NCBI GenBank assembly: GCA_032433765.1
Contig: JAVIAB010000073.1
Location: 71,251,959-71,315,958, forward strand
Length of the DNA stretch: 64,000 bases
DNA from: Megaustenia siamemsis
Taxonomy: Eukaryota; Mollusca; Gastropoda; Stylommatophora; Ariophantidae
Direction: 5' to 3'
A model generated the notes under the pieces. That model did no database searches, had not been told where the DNA came from, and saw nothing but the letters and a program-made list of their open reading frames with translations. Made by a program: the position numbers and the translations under genes. The number at the start of each line of letters is the position of its first letter. Position 1 is the first letter of the stretch. Positions 53,179 through 62,701 of this stretch are shown piece after piece.

Positions 53179-54243
53179 ATGGCAGAGAAGTCGCTGCGCG
53201 AGGCTTTTACCCGTCCGGAGGACTCCGACGGCACGTCAGCAATCATGGAGAAATTCTACTACAGTCCTCAAGGCTATTGGCGTGGGCTGGCGGCCATCCC
53301 GAAGCTTGCTGCGGCAGCCCGAGTTAGCAAAAAGGATGCTCGGGACTGGCTCTCGAAACAAGACATATGGCAGCTCTATTTGCCTGCTCCTCGACGAATA
53401 CCACGGCCACATTTTAACGTGACTGCGCCAAACGAAGTTCATCAAGGGGATTTATTATATCTGCCGCATGATCGTGTGAAACGACGCACGTACAAATACG
53501 CCTTGACCCTCGTCGATATAGCCTCCCGGTACAAAGAGGCAGAGCCCTTGGCTACAAAAGATTCACAAGAGGTTGCAGACGCCCTTGAGAGGATTTATAA
53601 ACGGGGCCCTCTAGTTTTTCCAAAGCTTCTTCAGGTCGACCCGGGAAGAGAATTCATGGGCTCGGTATCAACACTTATGGCAAAACATGGGACTGAAATA
53701 CGGCGTGGGCGTGTGGACCTCCATAGAGACCAAGGTATAGTAGAACGTTTTAACCGGACTCTGGCCGAGCGGCTTTTTGGTCACCAGTATGCTCAGGAGC
53801 TATTGCTTGCTGCCCGTGGGTCTTCTGAGCGGTCTGCAGAATGGGTGGCTCGACTCCCTGCGGTTGTTGCGGCTTTAAACAATGAGCCGACTCGGCTGAC
53901 AGGTAAGAAGCCTGTGGATGCCATTAAACTTCAGAGAGTGACTGCGCAACCCTCATCTGTCGTTCCAGGACGCCCTGTAGGGCTCGAGGAGCCGCTGATC
54001 CCGTCTGATGCAATGGTTCGGTATTTGTACCAGCCTGGCGAGCTCGAGGGTGGTCGAAAACGTGCTACTGACCCCGTGTGGTCTGTGACCCTGCATTCGA
54101 TCCGAAATGTATTGCGGCAGAATGGCCAGCCTGCTGTGTACTATTTGGAAGATGGTCCACAGCGTGGGTTTGTGCGTGAAGAGTTGATGCTTGTTCCTGA
54201 GGGGACAGAGCTTCCTCCAGGTAAGATTCTTGCAATCAATTGA
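53179..54243 (+). CDS. Polinton integrase, right arm, 354 aa
   Basis: Residue for residue the same as 49255-50319, with D91, D154 and E189 intact. The preceding ORF ends 32 bp upstream and the 223-aa gene starts 42 bp downstream, as in the left arm. Two identical integrase genes mean either a very recent origin of the palindrome or conversion between arms. Confidence 0.96.
   Translation: MAEKSLREAFTRPEDSDGTSAIMEKFYYSPQGYWRGLAAIPKLAAAARVSKKDARDWLSKQDIWQLYLPAPRRIPRPHFNVTAPNEVHQGDLLYLPHDRVKRRTYKYALTLVDIASRYKEAEPLATKDSQEVADALERIYKRGPLVFPKLLQVDPGREFMGSVSTLMAKHGTEIRRGRVDLHRDQGIVERFNRTLAERLFGHQYAQELLLAARGSSERSAEWVARLPAVVAALNNEPTRLTGKKPVDAIKLQRVTAQPSSVVPGRPVGLEEPLIPSDAMVRYLYQPGELEGGRKRATDPVWSVTLHSIRNVLRQNGQPAVYYLEDGPQRGFVREELMLVPEGTELPPGKILAIN
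53192..53221 (+). repeat. 30-bp mini-repeat, copy 7 (right-arm partner of copy 3)
   Basis: Identical consensus at integrase residues 5-14. Confidence 0.95.
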
Positions 54244-54285
54244 ACCCAAGGAGACTCATGTAATCTAACGGCGTCATCAGAAACA

Positions 54286-54957
54286 ATGTTCCTAATAGAT
54301 GCCCAAGAAATGCATCGTCGACACCCAGGCACATTTTGGGCCCCACCCGATGAAGAGCTTCAGCGATTGAAATCAGGGGACATCGTAAAAGTTTGTAATG
54401 GGGAGGAGCGATTTTGGGTAGTGATTCAAACTGTAGAGTACCCACAGGACTGGAATGCTTCTGATATTAGATTAACTGGTGTGCTTGATAATAACTTAGT
54501 AAGTTCTAGTGCTCGTCTCGGGGACGTTATAGATTTTCGAGGCATGCATGTATATGATATATACCCTTCGCTGCGCGAGGCTTTTACCCGTCCGGAGGCG
54601 CTGCGCGAGGCTTTTACCCGTCCGGAGGACGAATACTCTCAATCATTTGAACCCATGGCGCGTCATGATAATCCATCTATGCCTTTAGTCCTAGTAGAAG
54701 CTCAGCATCAAGCTCAGCATCAACAGTGCCCCGGTTCACCACCTCCGACTAACGAGGCCCTTATGGGCTTGTCGCAGGGGGACGTCGTTAAAATTGGTAC
54801 CTCAAACATGCGCTTTTGGGTGGTCATTCAGAGTATAGTTCTCGCCTCTAGTCCCCAAGATTATACATTTACGGGTATACGTGAAAGGGATCTCGAGAGA
54901 GACGGCGTGGGGGATGTTATAGTGTTCCAAGGTAAGCATATATACGCTACTGACTAG
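54286..54957 (+). CDS. Two-domain DUF2314-like protein (223 aa), right arm
   Basis: Same protein as 48541-49212, both domains and both mini-repeats intact. It ends within the CTAG shared with the convergent polymerase stop (54954-54957). The only nucleotide difference I noticed is the silent one in a mini-repeat (position 48875 on the left). Confidence 0.82.
   Translation: MFLIDAQEMHRRHPGTFWAPPDEELQRLKSGDIVKVCNGEERFWVVIQTVEYPQDWNASDIRLTGVLDNNLVSSSARLGDVIDFRGMHVYDIYPSLREAFTRPEALREAFTRPEDEYSQSFEPMARHDNPSMPLVLVEAQHQAQHQQCPGSPPPTNEALMGLSQGDVVKIGTSNMRFWVVIQSIVLASSPQDYTFTGIRERDLERDGVGDVIVFQGKHIYATD
54569..54598 (+). repeat. 30-bp mini-repeat, copy 8 (right-arm partner of copy 2)
   Basis: Consensus, first of the tandem pair in coding order. 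Confidence 0.95.
54599..54628 (+). repeat. 30-bp mini-repeat, copy 9 (right-arm partner of copy 1)
   Basis: Consensus here; the left-arm partner carries one silent change. Confidence 0.95.
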
Positions 54958-57900
54958 GCAGCGGTGTACTCAATGGGTTCCGTGTGGATCCCATCAGGCA
55001 AGACCCGTCGCTTGTCGTAGTATGCACTGAGCCCGAGCTTTTCTTGGTGGTAGGTGGTCATCTGCCCGTTATGCATACGAAAGCCGCGGTTCACAGCACG
55101 GTCTTTGAAACCGTAGAGAGCCAACTTGTACCGTTCCCATGTCAGGTTATTAAGCCTCGCCGACATCCCCTTACACGAGTGTTTGCTCTTTTTCTTACCA
55201 TCGACGAAATAACATTTCGAGCACAGAGCAATAGCTCGATGCCCTGAGAATTCGAGCTTGAACAGGCCCGGAGTTCGGCCGCTCCAGGTATCCCAAGAAA
55301 GCCAGTCTTTTTTGCACTTAGCAAACTCTTCTTTGAGCTCTGGCCGAACTGCAGCCTCTAGTGTGGTGGTGCTCAGAACGAAGTATAGTGAATCGGTGTC
55401 CATTTGAATGAGCTCAAAGTCTTGACGGTCGACGAACCGATCCAGGAAGTCGTAATAGAATTCAAGTATGCGAAGTTTTGCCAACTGATACACCGCGATT
55501 CCGACTTGGAATGGTCTGTATATACATACCCGAGGCTTGCGGCTTTTTATTTCGTAGGCATCACCTATTTCGGTGAGATCATCGAACCAGGCTGAACGTA
55601 GTGCACGGTCCACGGTTTCCTCGTCTTTTGTGTAGCAGACTTTGGTGTGTCGCTCCAAGGCTTCGATTAGTTTTCCGTAGCTTGAGTTTCCTATCAGTTT
55701 GTGTATTTCGGCTAGGAGTGCCTTCTCTTTGTCAACATCACCCAGTCGGCGTGCCTCAGTGACTTCCTTGACGAACCAAGCCAAGCATTTTTCTGGCTTA
55801 TAGTGAATTATTGTATAAACGGCTTGGAGCTCTAGTCCATGCTGCAAGTACCACTTTAGCAGCGGTGTGTATACCAGAATGTCATCGGCCTCAAGGACAC
55901 CCAGCAGTTTCTTTGTGGAAGAACGTTTTCGATCTGTCTGCTTCAAATAATCCTTCATTTCTTGAGGCACGGCAGCTTCTGGAACTTCACGGTTTATAAA
56001 TATCGGTGGCATTTCCTCGAATTTCTTCCATAGTGTTCGCGGTACGGCAAGCTTGCACCTGACGAAACCAAACAATCGACCGCTTAAGACTAGATCACGT
56101 ACCCTGGGCGCATCAACCTCAGGCTCTTTAAGCTCGATTACCTTCTCTTTACCAGCTGGCATGTCCTGAAGCATTGTAGAAAGATATAGGGCGTTTGCGT
56201 CATATCCAACTGCCCGCTTACAGCGTTTTGCTTTAGGATTTTGATGCGAGCGGATTCGTGTGACCCCCGCTTCGTGATAACGGGTGAAGACTATCGAGGG
56301 ACCTCCAGTTACTGCAGCTTTCAAATACGTGTATGCCTTTTTACCTGGAGCATAGAAGGACCCTTCTGGTGTACCCCTTAATAGATACTGTAGGGACACC
56401 CCTGGCAGTGAAACAGCGTCTTTAAATATATCGATGCCTTTTTCGCCGTAGTAGGTTCTCATCTTCTCAGCCGCTTCAATGCCAGGACCTACGTCGAGGT
56501 CGTTGTAGTAACGTAGCCAATCTGCGAAAGTTGTCATTCCTTTCTCTCTGAAGATACATTGACAGTCACCCCATTCTGTCTTAGACAGGGGGTACGCATT
56601 TTTCAACCGAGAGAACCATGCAGGGTAGTCTGGAAGGCCTGGATACGCAAGTTTATCCGGACTGTCAAACCATTCGTATGGGAACCACGACTTTGTCTGC
56701 TGACACCCGTAGGCTTTGATCCAGTTGTCGTAGGAGGCACCAGGGCCTAAATAGTTGATGATATCCAAGAATTTGAACTCGGGTGTTACTAGGAACATTA
56801 TTTTTGTGCCTTTACTAGCTACAAAGACTTTTTTACAGGTGTCGGCGAGCTCTTCTACAAAGTATTGCTTGATGAGGTTCAGATCGTATTTGCCCGAGTT
56901 GAAACCTAATACCGGGACCTGCGAGCACCAATCTCGTATCTTATTTTGTTGCTTCTGAGACAGTAAAGTGATGTCGTCTGGTAGAAACTGGGTCTCGACC
57001 TCAGCCCTTAAGATTGCAGCTCGGCGCTGGAGTTCTAGCCTGAATTTGTTTGTCAAAGCTTTTGGGTCGGCGTCACAAATATGTGTTGGTTGACGGTCTA
57101 GAGTATCCCCTATCGACACTGAGATCGGTGTGTGTTCGTTTTCATATGTGAGGTCGAGGGTGGGTTCATTTCTCTGCGTTTTGTCGAGTAAAGCTTCGAA
57201 GTCATAAAAGATAAAATGTTGATATGTAACAGTTCTTTCTGCAGGCATTGGGATATTTAAACGCGGAGGCTTTCGACATTCCCACACGACCACCAAGTTG
57301 TACCCAGCGTTTACGATTTTTCGTTCTTGCTGACGGGTCTTCTTGAGTATATCTCGAACATAGACGGCCTCCTCCTTTATTCCCTGTCGTGTCTTTTTGA
57401 TTATTTTTCTAGTTTCGTCCTGCTTACAGTGGACAGGGCATCCGTGGAAATAACAACCGTGGAATTGAAACACTGTCCTCGTGATTGGCTCATACCCGTC
57501 TACAGGAGCACCTGCGATCTCCCGCTCCCCACCGTGACCACAGTGAGCATGGTGAATGTGTAACCCTCGGGCTTGTGCTTCGTGCTCGATCCACTGTATC
57601 GAGGCGAGACTGGCACTTGACTTAGGATCGAAGGCTTTTTCATAGGCAGATTGGGGGCGTATCACTTTCTCACCCTTACAAATGACTTCGGTTTCCCCCT
57701 TTTGACAACGAGTGACGTGTCGCTGCAGGCTAGTTGACTGCGTGCACCGCTGATTACAGTGTCCGCAAGCATAGGTGTTGGTTAGTTTCTTGATGTCCGT
57801 GATCAGCGAAGCATGTTCGTTGTAGATAGAAAGCGTTATTGGTTCGATGCCTATTTCAGAATAGTGTGCCGGTTGTCTTATAAGCCTCCAGATGCCATCC

Positions 57901-59003
57901 TCACTCGGCAGGTAAACTCGTATGCCCAGACGAAAATGCTCCTCGGCCAATTTAAAGTCTGCGAACGGTAGCTTTGGTGTTTTAGTAAGGTCAACATTTG
58001 CCCCAAAGAAAGATCTGGCTAGTTCGTGCGCTTTCTCAGTACAACGGTCTGATCTGGATCCTCGATGAACAGCTAGGCACCGGAAGAAACAGAAATTATC
58101 GTTGTAGCCGTCCAGCGCAACGAGCCCTTTCTTGTTTCGCAGCCAGTCTGGTAATCGACCGTTTCCTACCAGCAGTTCATTGGTCAGAATAGCCTTGATC
58201 TCGACCTGTACCCAACGTAGGAAAATCCATTTTGTATTGGGCTTCTTTTCATTCTCAAAACGCTTTTCTTCCTGTTCCTCTAACCACTGACGAGCTGCGG
58301 CCTGTGTGGTCAATAGGTTACTGCCACGTCGACTGCCAAGTTCATTTGGGTGGAAAAGTATGATTTTACCAGTCTCGATGTGACGGATCTGAATTGTGTA
58401 GCTATATCTGAGATAGAAAGCTGTCTGCAGTTCAGCTACCCTCTCCATCACACGATCGACAGGGGTGTTACCATTTTCAACGAACCTCGATAGACCTCGG
58501 AAGAATTTCCAGATGATGACCCGTCTTCCTCGCGATTCCCCGTCTATCGGGATGAGCTCCTGAAGTATTCTCTCACCCTCCCTTGCGATCTTGCGAGCCG
58601 GGGGCTCTCCTCCGCGATGAAGGGGCCCTAAGACCTGCCGGGCTTTCCATTGCAAGCTCATTCTTGCGATCCACTTTCTCAGAGCTGGCAGTCGAAGTTT
58701 TGGATTTTTCTTGACAGCTTGCTCATATTTACGAGCTCGCAATGTAGCAGTTATCTCATCATCAAACATCTTTAGTTCATGACGCAGCTTTTCCGGTCTC
58801 TGAGGATCATCATAGTTAAGACTAAACATGGCAGGGTATCGTCTAGTTAAGTTTCCACTTTTTACTCCACGAGCTATGCGCTCACGTTGGACTTGTTGTC
58901 GGGCCTCTGTGATTAATTGTGTCAATTCAGGTTTCCGCATTTTTGAGTAGCCTTCTAACCCGTAACTCTTTGCTTCTATTCGCAACTGCTTAACAGTAGG
59001 CAT
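54954..59003 (-). CDS. Protein-primed family B DNA polymerase, right arm, 1349 aa
   Basis: Same architecture and catalytic residues as the left-arm copy (exonuclease D601/E603, N702/D707, D837; polymerase D935, K1102, D1202/D1204). Three amino-acid differences are seen: Y364, A986 and V1209. None falls on a catalytic residue, though 1209 is close after DTDS. Both copies are fully open over 4 kb, so the palindrome is young or under selection. Confidence 0.96.
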   Translation of the reverse strand: MPTVKQLRIEAKSYGLEGYSKMRKPELTQLITEARQQVQRERIARGVKSGNLTRRYPAMFSLNYDDPQRPEKLRHELKMFDDEITATLRARKYEQAVKKNPKLRLPALRKWIARMSLQWKARQVLGPLHRGGEPPARKIAREGERILQELIPIDGESRGRRVIIWKFFRGLSRFVENGNTPVDRVMERVAELQTAFYLRYSYTIQIRHIETGKIILFHPNELGSRRGSNLLTTQAAARQWLEEQEEKRFENEKKPNTKWIFLRWVQVEIKAILTNELLVGNGRLPDWLRNKKGLVALDGYNDNFCFFRCLAVHRGSRSDRCTEKAHELARSFFGANVDLTKTPKLPFADFKLAEEHFRLGIRVYLPSEDGIWRLIRQPAHYSEIGIEPITLSIYNEHASLITDIKKLTNTYACGHCNQRCTQSTSLQRHVTRCQKGETEVICKGEKVIRPQSAYEKAFDPKSSASLASIQWIEHEAQARGLHIHHAHCGHGGEREIAGAPVDGYEPITRTVFQFHGCYFHGCPVHCKQDETRKIIKKTRQGIKEEAVYVRDILKKTRQQERKIVNAGYNLVVVWECRKPPRLNIPMPAERTVTYQHFIFYDFEALLDKTQRNEPTLDLTYENEHTPISVSIGDTLDRQPTHICDADPKALTNKFRLELQRRAAILRAEVETQFLPDDITLLSQKQQNKIRDWCSQVPVLGFNSGKYDLNLIKQYFVEELADTCKKVFVASKGTKIMFLVTPEFKFLDIINYLGPGASYDNWIKAYGCQQTKSWFPYEWFDSPDKLAYPGLPDYPAWFSRLKNAYPLSKTEWGDCQCIFREKGMTTFADWLRYYNDLDVGPGIEAAEKMRTYYGEKGIDIFKDAVSLPGVSLQYLLRGTPEGSFYAPGKKAYTYLKAAVTGGPSIVFTRYHEAGVTRIRSHQNPKAKRCKRAVGYDANALYLSTMLQDMPAGKEKVIELKEPEVDAPRVRDLVLSGRLFGFVRCKLAVPRTLWKKFEEMPPIFINREVPEAAVPQEMKDYLKQTDRKRSSTKKLLGVLEADDILVYTPLLKWYLQHGLELQAVYTIIHYKPEKCLAWFVKEVTEARRLGDVDKEKALLAEIHKLIGNSSYGKLIEALERHTKVCYTKDEETVDRALRSAWFDDLTEIGDAYEIKSRKPRVCIYRPFQVGIAVYQLAKLRILEFYYDFLDRFVDRQDFELIQMDTDSLYFVLSTTTLEAAVRPELKEEFAKCKKDWLSWDTWSGRTPGLFKLEFSGHRAIALCSKCYFVDGKKKSKHSCKGMSARLNNLTWERYKLALYGFKDRAVNRGFRMHNGQMTTYHQEKLGLSAYYDKRRVLPDGIHTEPIEYTAA

Positions 59004-59036
59004 GTTGTATGTCTATAGCCATTAGCCCTCATTTCT

Positions 59037-59315
59037 CTAATAGGAAATTTCGATCCGCGCTAGGCGTGTAAACTCCTTGTGAAAGGCTCTCGTGCGTGCC
59101 TTGCTTTCTCTGGTGTGTGCGTTATGGTACCCACATCTTACACAGAGACTAAGCTTGTTTGAGACGCCCACGCCGCAGCCAATACATGGTGTTGTTCCAC
59201 CACCTTTCCGTATTCTATCATTATGAATCCAGCAGTACGAACCCCTGCACGTCTTCCCACAGGTTGTAGTAGATCCCCACACTAGCCACGCACAATGATT
59301 TTTGCCTGGCGCCAT
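59037..59315 (-). CDS. Small Cys-rich putative zinc-binding protein (92 aa), right arm
   Basis: Identical to 44183-44461: cysteine pairs in CGKTCRGSYCWIH, PCIGCG and CVRCG. 33 bp upstream of the polymerase start. Confidence 0.75.
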   Translation of the reverse strand: MAPGKNHCAWLVWGSTTTCGKTCRGSYCWIHNDRIRKGGGTTPCIGCGVGVSNKLSLCVRCGYHNAHTRESKARTRAFHKEFTRLARIEISY

Positions 59316-59358
59316 ATCATATATCTATAGAGCTACACTCTCTAACTGTTTTTTCCTG

Positions 59359-59642
59359 AGTAGTTAATCCGGTATGAAAATGATACTACCCCCCTGAGCT
59401 CACCATCCCTGAAGCAAATTAAAACCCCCCAGCCCCCCTCGAGTTTGGTAACCCAAACTTAATTTGCTTCAGGGATGTTGAGATCAGGGGGTAGTGGTTT
59501 CTGGACACCATCCGATATCAAAACGATCGAAAAAAGGTAGATTTTAGGTCCACCCCAAACTCGAGGGGGCTGGGGGTTTTTATTTGCTTCAGGGATGGTG
59601 AGATCAGGGGGGTGGTATCATTTTCATACCGGATTAACTACT
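59359..59642. repeat. Right terminal foldback repeat
   Basis: Inverted match to 43857-44139, ending ATACCGGATTAACTACT. Compared with the left copy it has one extra C and a C/T difference near the C-rich run at 59571. Confidence 0.88.
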
Positions 59643-59647
59643 TTTGT
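59642..59647. other. Target site duplication, right copy (TTTTGT)
   Basis: Matches 43851-43856. The first T may belong to the element end, giving 5-6 bp. Confidence 0.83.
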
Positions 59648-59858
59648 TGTTCACATGTAGTTGTGTTGGAGAGTGTAAAGGGGTAATTGGTCTCACTTTT
59701 TAATGTTATTTTCATGTGTTTCAATCGTGTGCTTTTAATCCTTATGTACTTTGTATTGAATTCACAGAATCATATTTGTGTTTCAGTTTTACTGTAGATT
59801 TCAGTATAATTTGTTTCCTTGGGTAGCTGATGTTCTTGTTTCTAAAATTATACTTCAG

Positions 59859-59991
59859 CTGAATACACAGTGAGGTTTTCCCCAGTAGAGCTTGCCGACC
59901 TAGCAGAAGTGTCTGTGCAGAAACTTGTCACATCACAACCAAGTTTGGCATTTTACTTTAAACGTCAAGGAAAATTCAAGAAGAAAAAAGG
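59859..59991 (+). CDS. Host gene, exon B
   Basis: Acceptor ATACTTCAG at 59850-59858, donor GG|GTAAAT at 59991/59992. In the phase set by exon A it reads AEYTVRFSPVELADLAEVSV, QKLVTSQPSLAFYFKRQGKF, KKKKG with no stop. The exon is 133 bp. It ends in phase 2, which fits exon C. The intron upstream is 20.5 kb because of the LINE, Tc1-like and Polinton insertions. No domain recognised. Confidence 0.78.
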
Positions 59992-60239
59992 GTAAATTGT
60001 CTCCACATATTGAGTGATACATTTTGAATATTAATATGAACATATTTTAGTAGACTTAAAATTTATGTCATTTATATTGATTTTATTATATATATGAATT
60101 TGTAAGGTCTTCAAACAAATGAAAGCTTTGGGAGTCTATATTTTGTCTGAACTAAGAACTGTTACAGAGGGCCATTTTTTTTTCCTAACTCTGTAATGGA
60201 TAGCAGCATATGCAAAAGTCTCAAACATTCAAATGTTTA

Positions 60240-60545
60240 CCTAAATTATGTTTTGAAATTGATGCTGTTTCTTTTATTTTTAAACGTTATTTTCTTTGTG
60301 GACTTTTATTTGCCTCCTCTGTCACTTTTATTCCAAATGTGCTCAATGGACTGCCCTTAAGGAGTCTTTGGGGTACTACTAAGAGACTTTATCAGTCTTC
60401 TCCATGTGTCTCTATCTTCATTCTTTCTATGGCATTCTGCAGAGTCGAGGTCTGTCCATTCTTTGATGTTATCTTCCCATCACTTTTTCTGTCTACTTCT
60501 CTTTCTCCCGCCTTTCACAGTTCTGCGCAAAAAGGTCTTTGCTAG
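60240..60545 (-). mobile_element. Worn LINE C-terminal relic
   Basis: Minus-strand pattern similar to 22850-23265 and 43100-43330, but with many stops. Only the general post-RT layout is left. Confidence 0.4.
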
Positions 60546-60599
60546 GTAATATGATCAAGACATGTAGTCAGACTATTTCATCACAATAGTTGTTTGCTT

Positions 60600-60955
60600 G
60601 TGTTCACCCAATGACTAAAGGATTATACCTTTTCACATTCCACCCTTAAAAGGACATTAAGTGGGCGTGTCTGCGTCGTGTTGTGGTTTGCAGTTAATCT
60701 GTGATATTTGCACCTTTAGGCCCAATGCATCCGACTTCAACGTGACATTTTTGAGTGCAGGGCTATTTTCTCTCCTCTGTCCCTAATCACTTGGCCAGAC
60801 TAGACAGGTTAGTCTGTTACTGTAGCATCACGGAGAGGTGGAGCAGAGTCTAGATGATTCTGGTTTCCCCGATCCTGGTGCAAGCCATGAGCTGATGGGT
60901 CGCTGACATCTTCTAGCTCTGCTGCTGTGCGATGCCTTTGCCTCCTTCAGAATAG
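60600..60955 (-). repeat. Dispersed repeat R2, near full-length copy
   Basis: CATTCCACCCTTAAAAGGAC, TTGTGGTTTGCAGTTAATCT, CTTGGCCAGACTAGACAGGT, AAGCCATGAGCTGATGGGTC: the whole R2 order on the minus strand. Confidence 0.85.
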
Positions 60956-61614
60956 TCATAAGATCATCTTATACTCAGATTGCTTGTATCCTTTTGTAAA
61001 CGTTTTCATTCATGATGATCTAAATAAGATATGCCCAAAACCTTACGATAACATTTCATCTCTATAGCTGGTATTTTCTTCTGTAGCTCCGCTGTAAAGA
61101 TACATGTTTCAAAAGCATAAACAAATAATGTAAATAAACAGAATATGCAGCAGTCTGATTTTTTTAGCCCAAGAGTGATGCTTTTAATCTTTCCAAATAG
61201 ATTTTAGACTTGCAAGGGATGCTGTAGATGTCAGTTTCAATCAATATCACGTTGTTTCAAAGTGCATGGGCCATAAATGAATGCTAAGTTATCTAAGACC
61301 TAGAGTTCTGATTTTTAAATTGCAAGATTGGGTAGATTTGTATCTTGTAATAAAAGCACACACATTAACCTGGCAAGTGGGTTTGTTGATTTTATACTCC
61401 TCCTGTTTTTTTTTTATTTGCCATAATCTTTGGTTATATTTGTGTATCACTAATTGCAATAGGGTGGTCATGTTCTCATGTTCATTAAGAATTCTGTATT
61501 ATTTGTTGTTATTTTGTCCACCTTCACATGCCTTTGTTATTGTTGCTGACCATTTGACATAAGAATATTTAGTTATTACATTCTTGGTTATGTGCTATTT
61601 AATTTAAAATAGTT

Positions 61615-61810
61615 ATGGAGGGGGATTCCCTCCCAAGCTTCAGGACATATGAGGAATATGGTGTTAGTGCCCATATTTTGTCAATGATTAAAGGCACATG
61701 AATGGGTAATATAGTTGGTATCCTGCTAGACTATCTTACTTCTCCAGAAAAATCCTGCACCCATTTAAGACTGGATAAACATAGGAACTGTCAGTCAGGA
61801 TTGAACTCAG
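61615..61810 (-). repeat. Diverged SINE-1 copy
   Basis: GGAATATGGTGTTAGTGCCC, CTTCTCCAGAAAAATCC, CACCCATTTAAGACTGG and CAGGATTGAACTCAG keep the SINE-1 order with heavy divergence. Confidence 0.65.
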
Positions 61811-62069
61811 AATTTGAAATAGCACATATTTTATACTGGTTATGTAAAGTAGTGCTTCATAGCCTGCCATAGCATATACAGTATTGAAATTGTATGAGGG
61901 CTTTGATGTAATGTTAATACATCCACTTTTTGTTTCTGTATTCAATAATTGCTATTAAGTAAAATATAAGAAGAGAAACAGTGTGAGACATTGCTTTCTT
62001 CTCAAAGAGTTCACTAGTCCTAACAAGACTCAGTGAAGACACAGTTATAATTGTATATTGAAAAAAAAA

Positions 62070-62215
62070 ATAGTAAAGGACCCTGTCATGCCATGTATAG
62101 GGAATACAGTGTTAGTGCCCATATTTTTTTTATAGACCACCGGCACATTTATTGGGGGTTTATGTGACCAGTATTACATCAGTGCCGCTTTACTTTCCCA
62201 GAAAAAAATCTTAAT
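62070..62215 (-). repeat. SINE-1 copy, partial (head missing)
   Basis: AGTAAAGGACCCTGTCATGC, ATAGGGAATACAGTGTTAGT and GCCGCTTTACTTTCCCAG match the SINE-1 body; the tRNA-like head is absent. Confidence 0.72.
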
Positions 62216-62488
62216 CTGTATATAAATGAATGAAATTAATAACATTATAGTCACTTGTATACATTAAGTTTTTTTAAATTTTTGTTCTCTTAATTAGAGA
62301 ATTTAAATTCTGAGCATGATAACATTTTATGAGAAAATTGATGCTCTTATTAATGCTCCCTTAAAGAGCATGAATCACTTCAAACATACAACTCACACAA
62401 AAGACAGTATAATCCAATCAAAATTAGTGTCTCAGGTAAAAACCAAGACAGCTACATGCTAAATTAACTAGCTTATAATTTGCTGTTG

Positions 62489-62489
<1 letters not shown>

Positions 62490-62564
<75 letters not shown>
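62490..62564. repeat. (TA)n dinucleotide microsatellite
   Basis: About 75 bp of pure alternating AT. Confidence 0.97.
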
Positions 62565-62568
<4 letters not shown>

Positions 62569-62701
62569 ACCCCATTTTATGTAACATCAATGTAAGTTTT
62601 TTTTATTCAAATTTTTTTTTTTTTGCATGCACACAATCTATGAAACGCATTTGATAATATGCTATAACTTAGAAATAATGTTATTTTTTGTCAAATTGAA
62701 G

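Larger units (their letters stand above)
43857..59642. mobile_element. Palindromic Polinton/Maverick (adintovirus-like) element
   Basis: Left arm 43857-51529 and right arm 51970-59642 are each 7,673 bp, inverted, and nearly identical. I see one pair of compensating 1-bp indels and only scattered substitutions. The spacer is 51530-51969. Both arms carry polymerase, integrase, PLA2-like and packaging-ATPase genes; the capsid proteins and protease expected in a full Polinton are absent. Unrelated host DNA lies on both sides, with a shared TTTTGT duplication, inside the intron between host exons A and B. The total length, 15.8 kb, is within the usual range for a complete Polinton even though its gene set is half of one doubled. 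Confidence 0.93.
59992..62701. other. Intron B of the host gene, with repeat relics
   Basis: Contains a worn LINE C-terminal relic on minus (60240-60545), an R2 copy (60600-60955), a diverged SINE-1 (61615-61810), a partial SINE-1 (62070-62215) and a (TA)n tract (62490-62564). No exon that I can support lies inside. Confidence 0.6.

Noticed and set aside
43857..59642. Palindrome as a missed-adapter or collapsed-assembly artefact
   Set aside because: The inversion stops exactly at the element ends, the flanks differ on the two sides and share a target duplication, the spacer belongs to one arm only, and the arms differ at several bases. Not fully excluded without reads.
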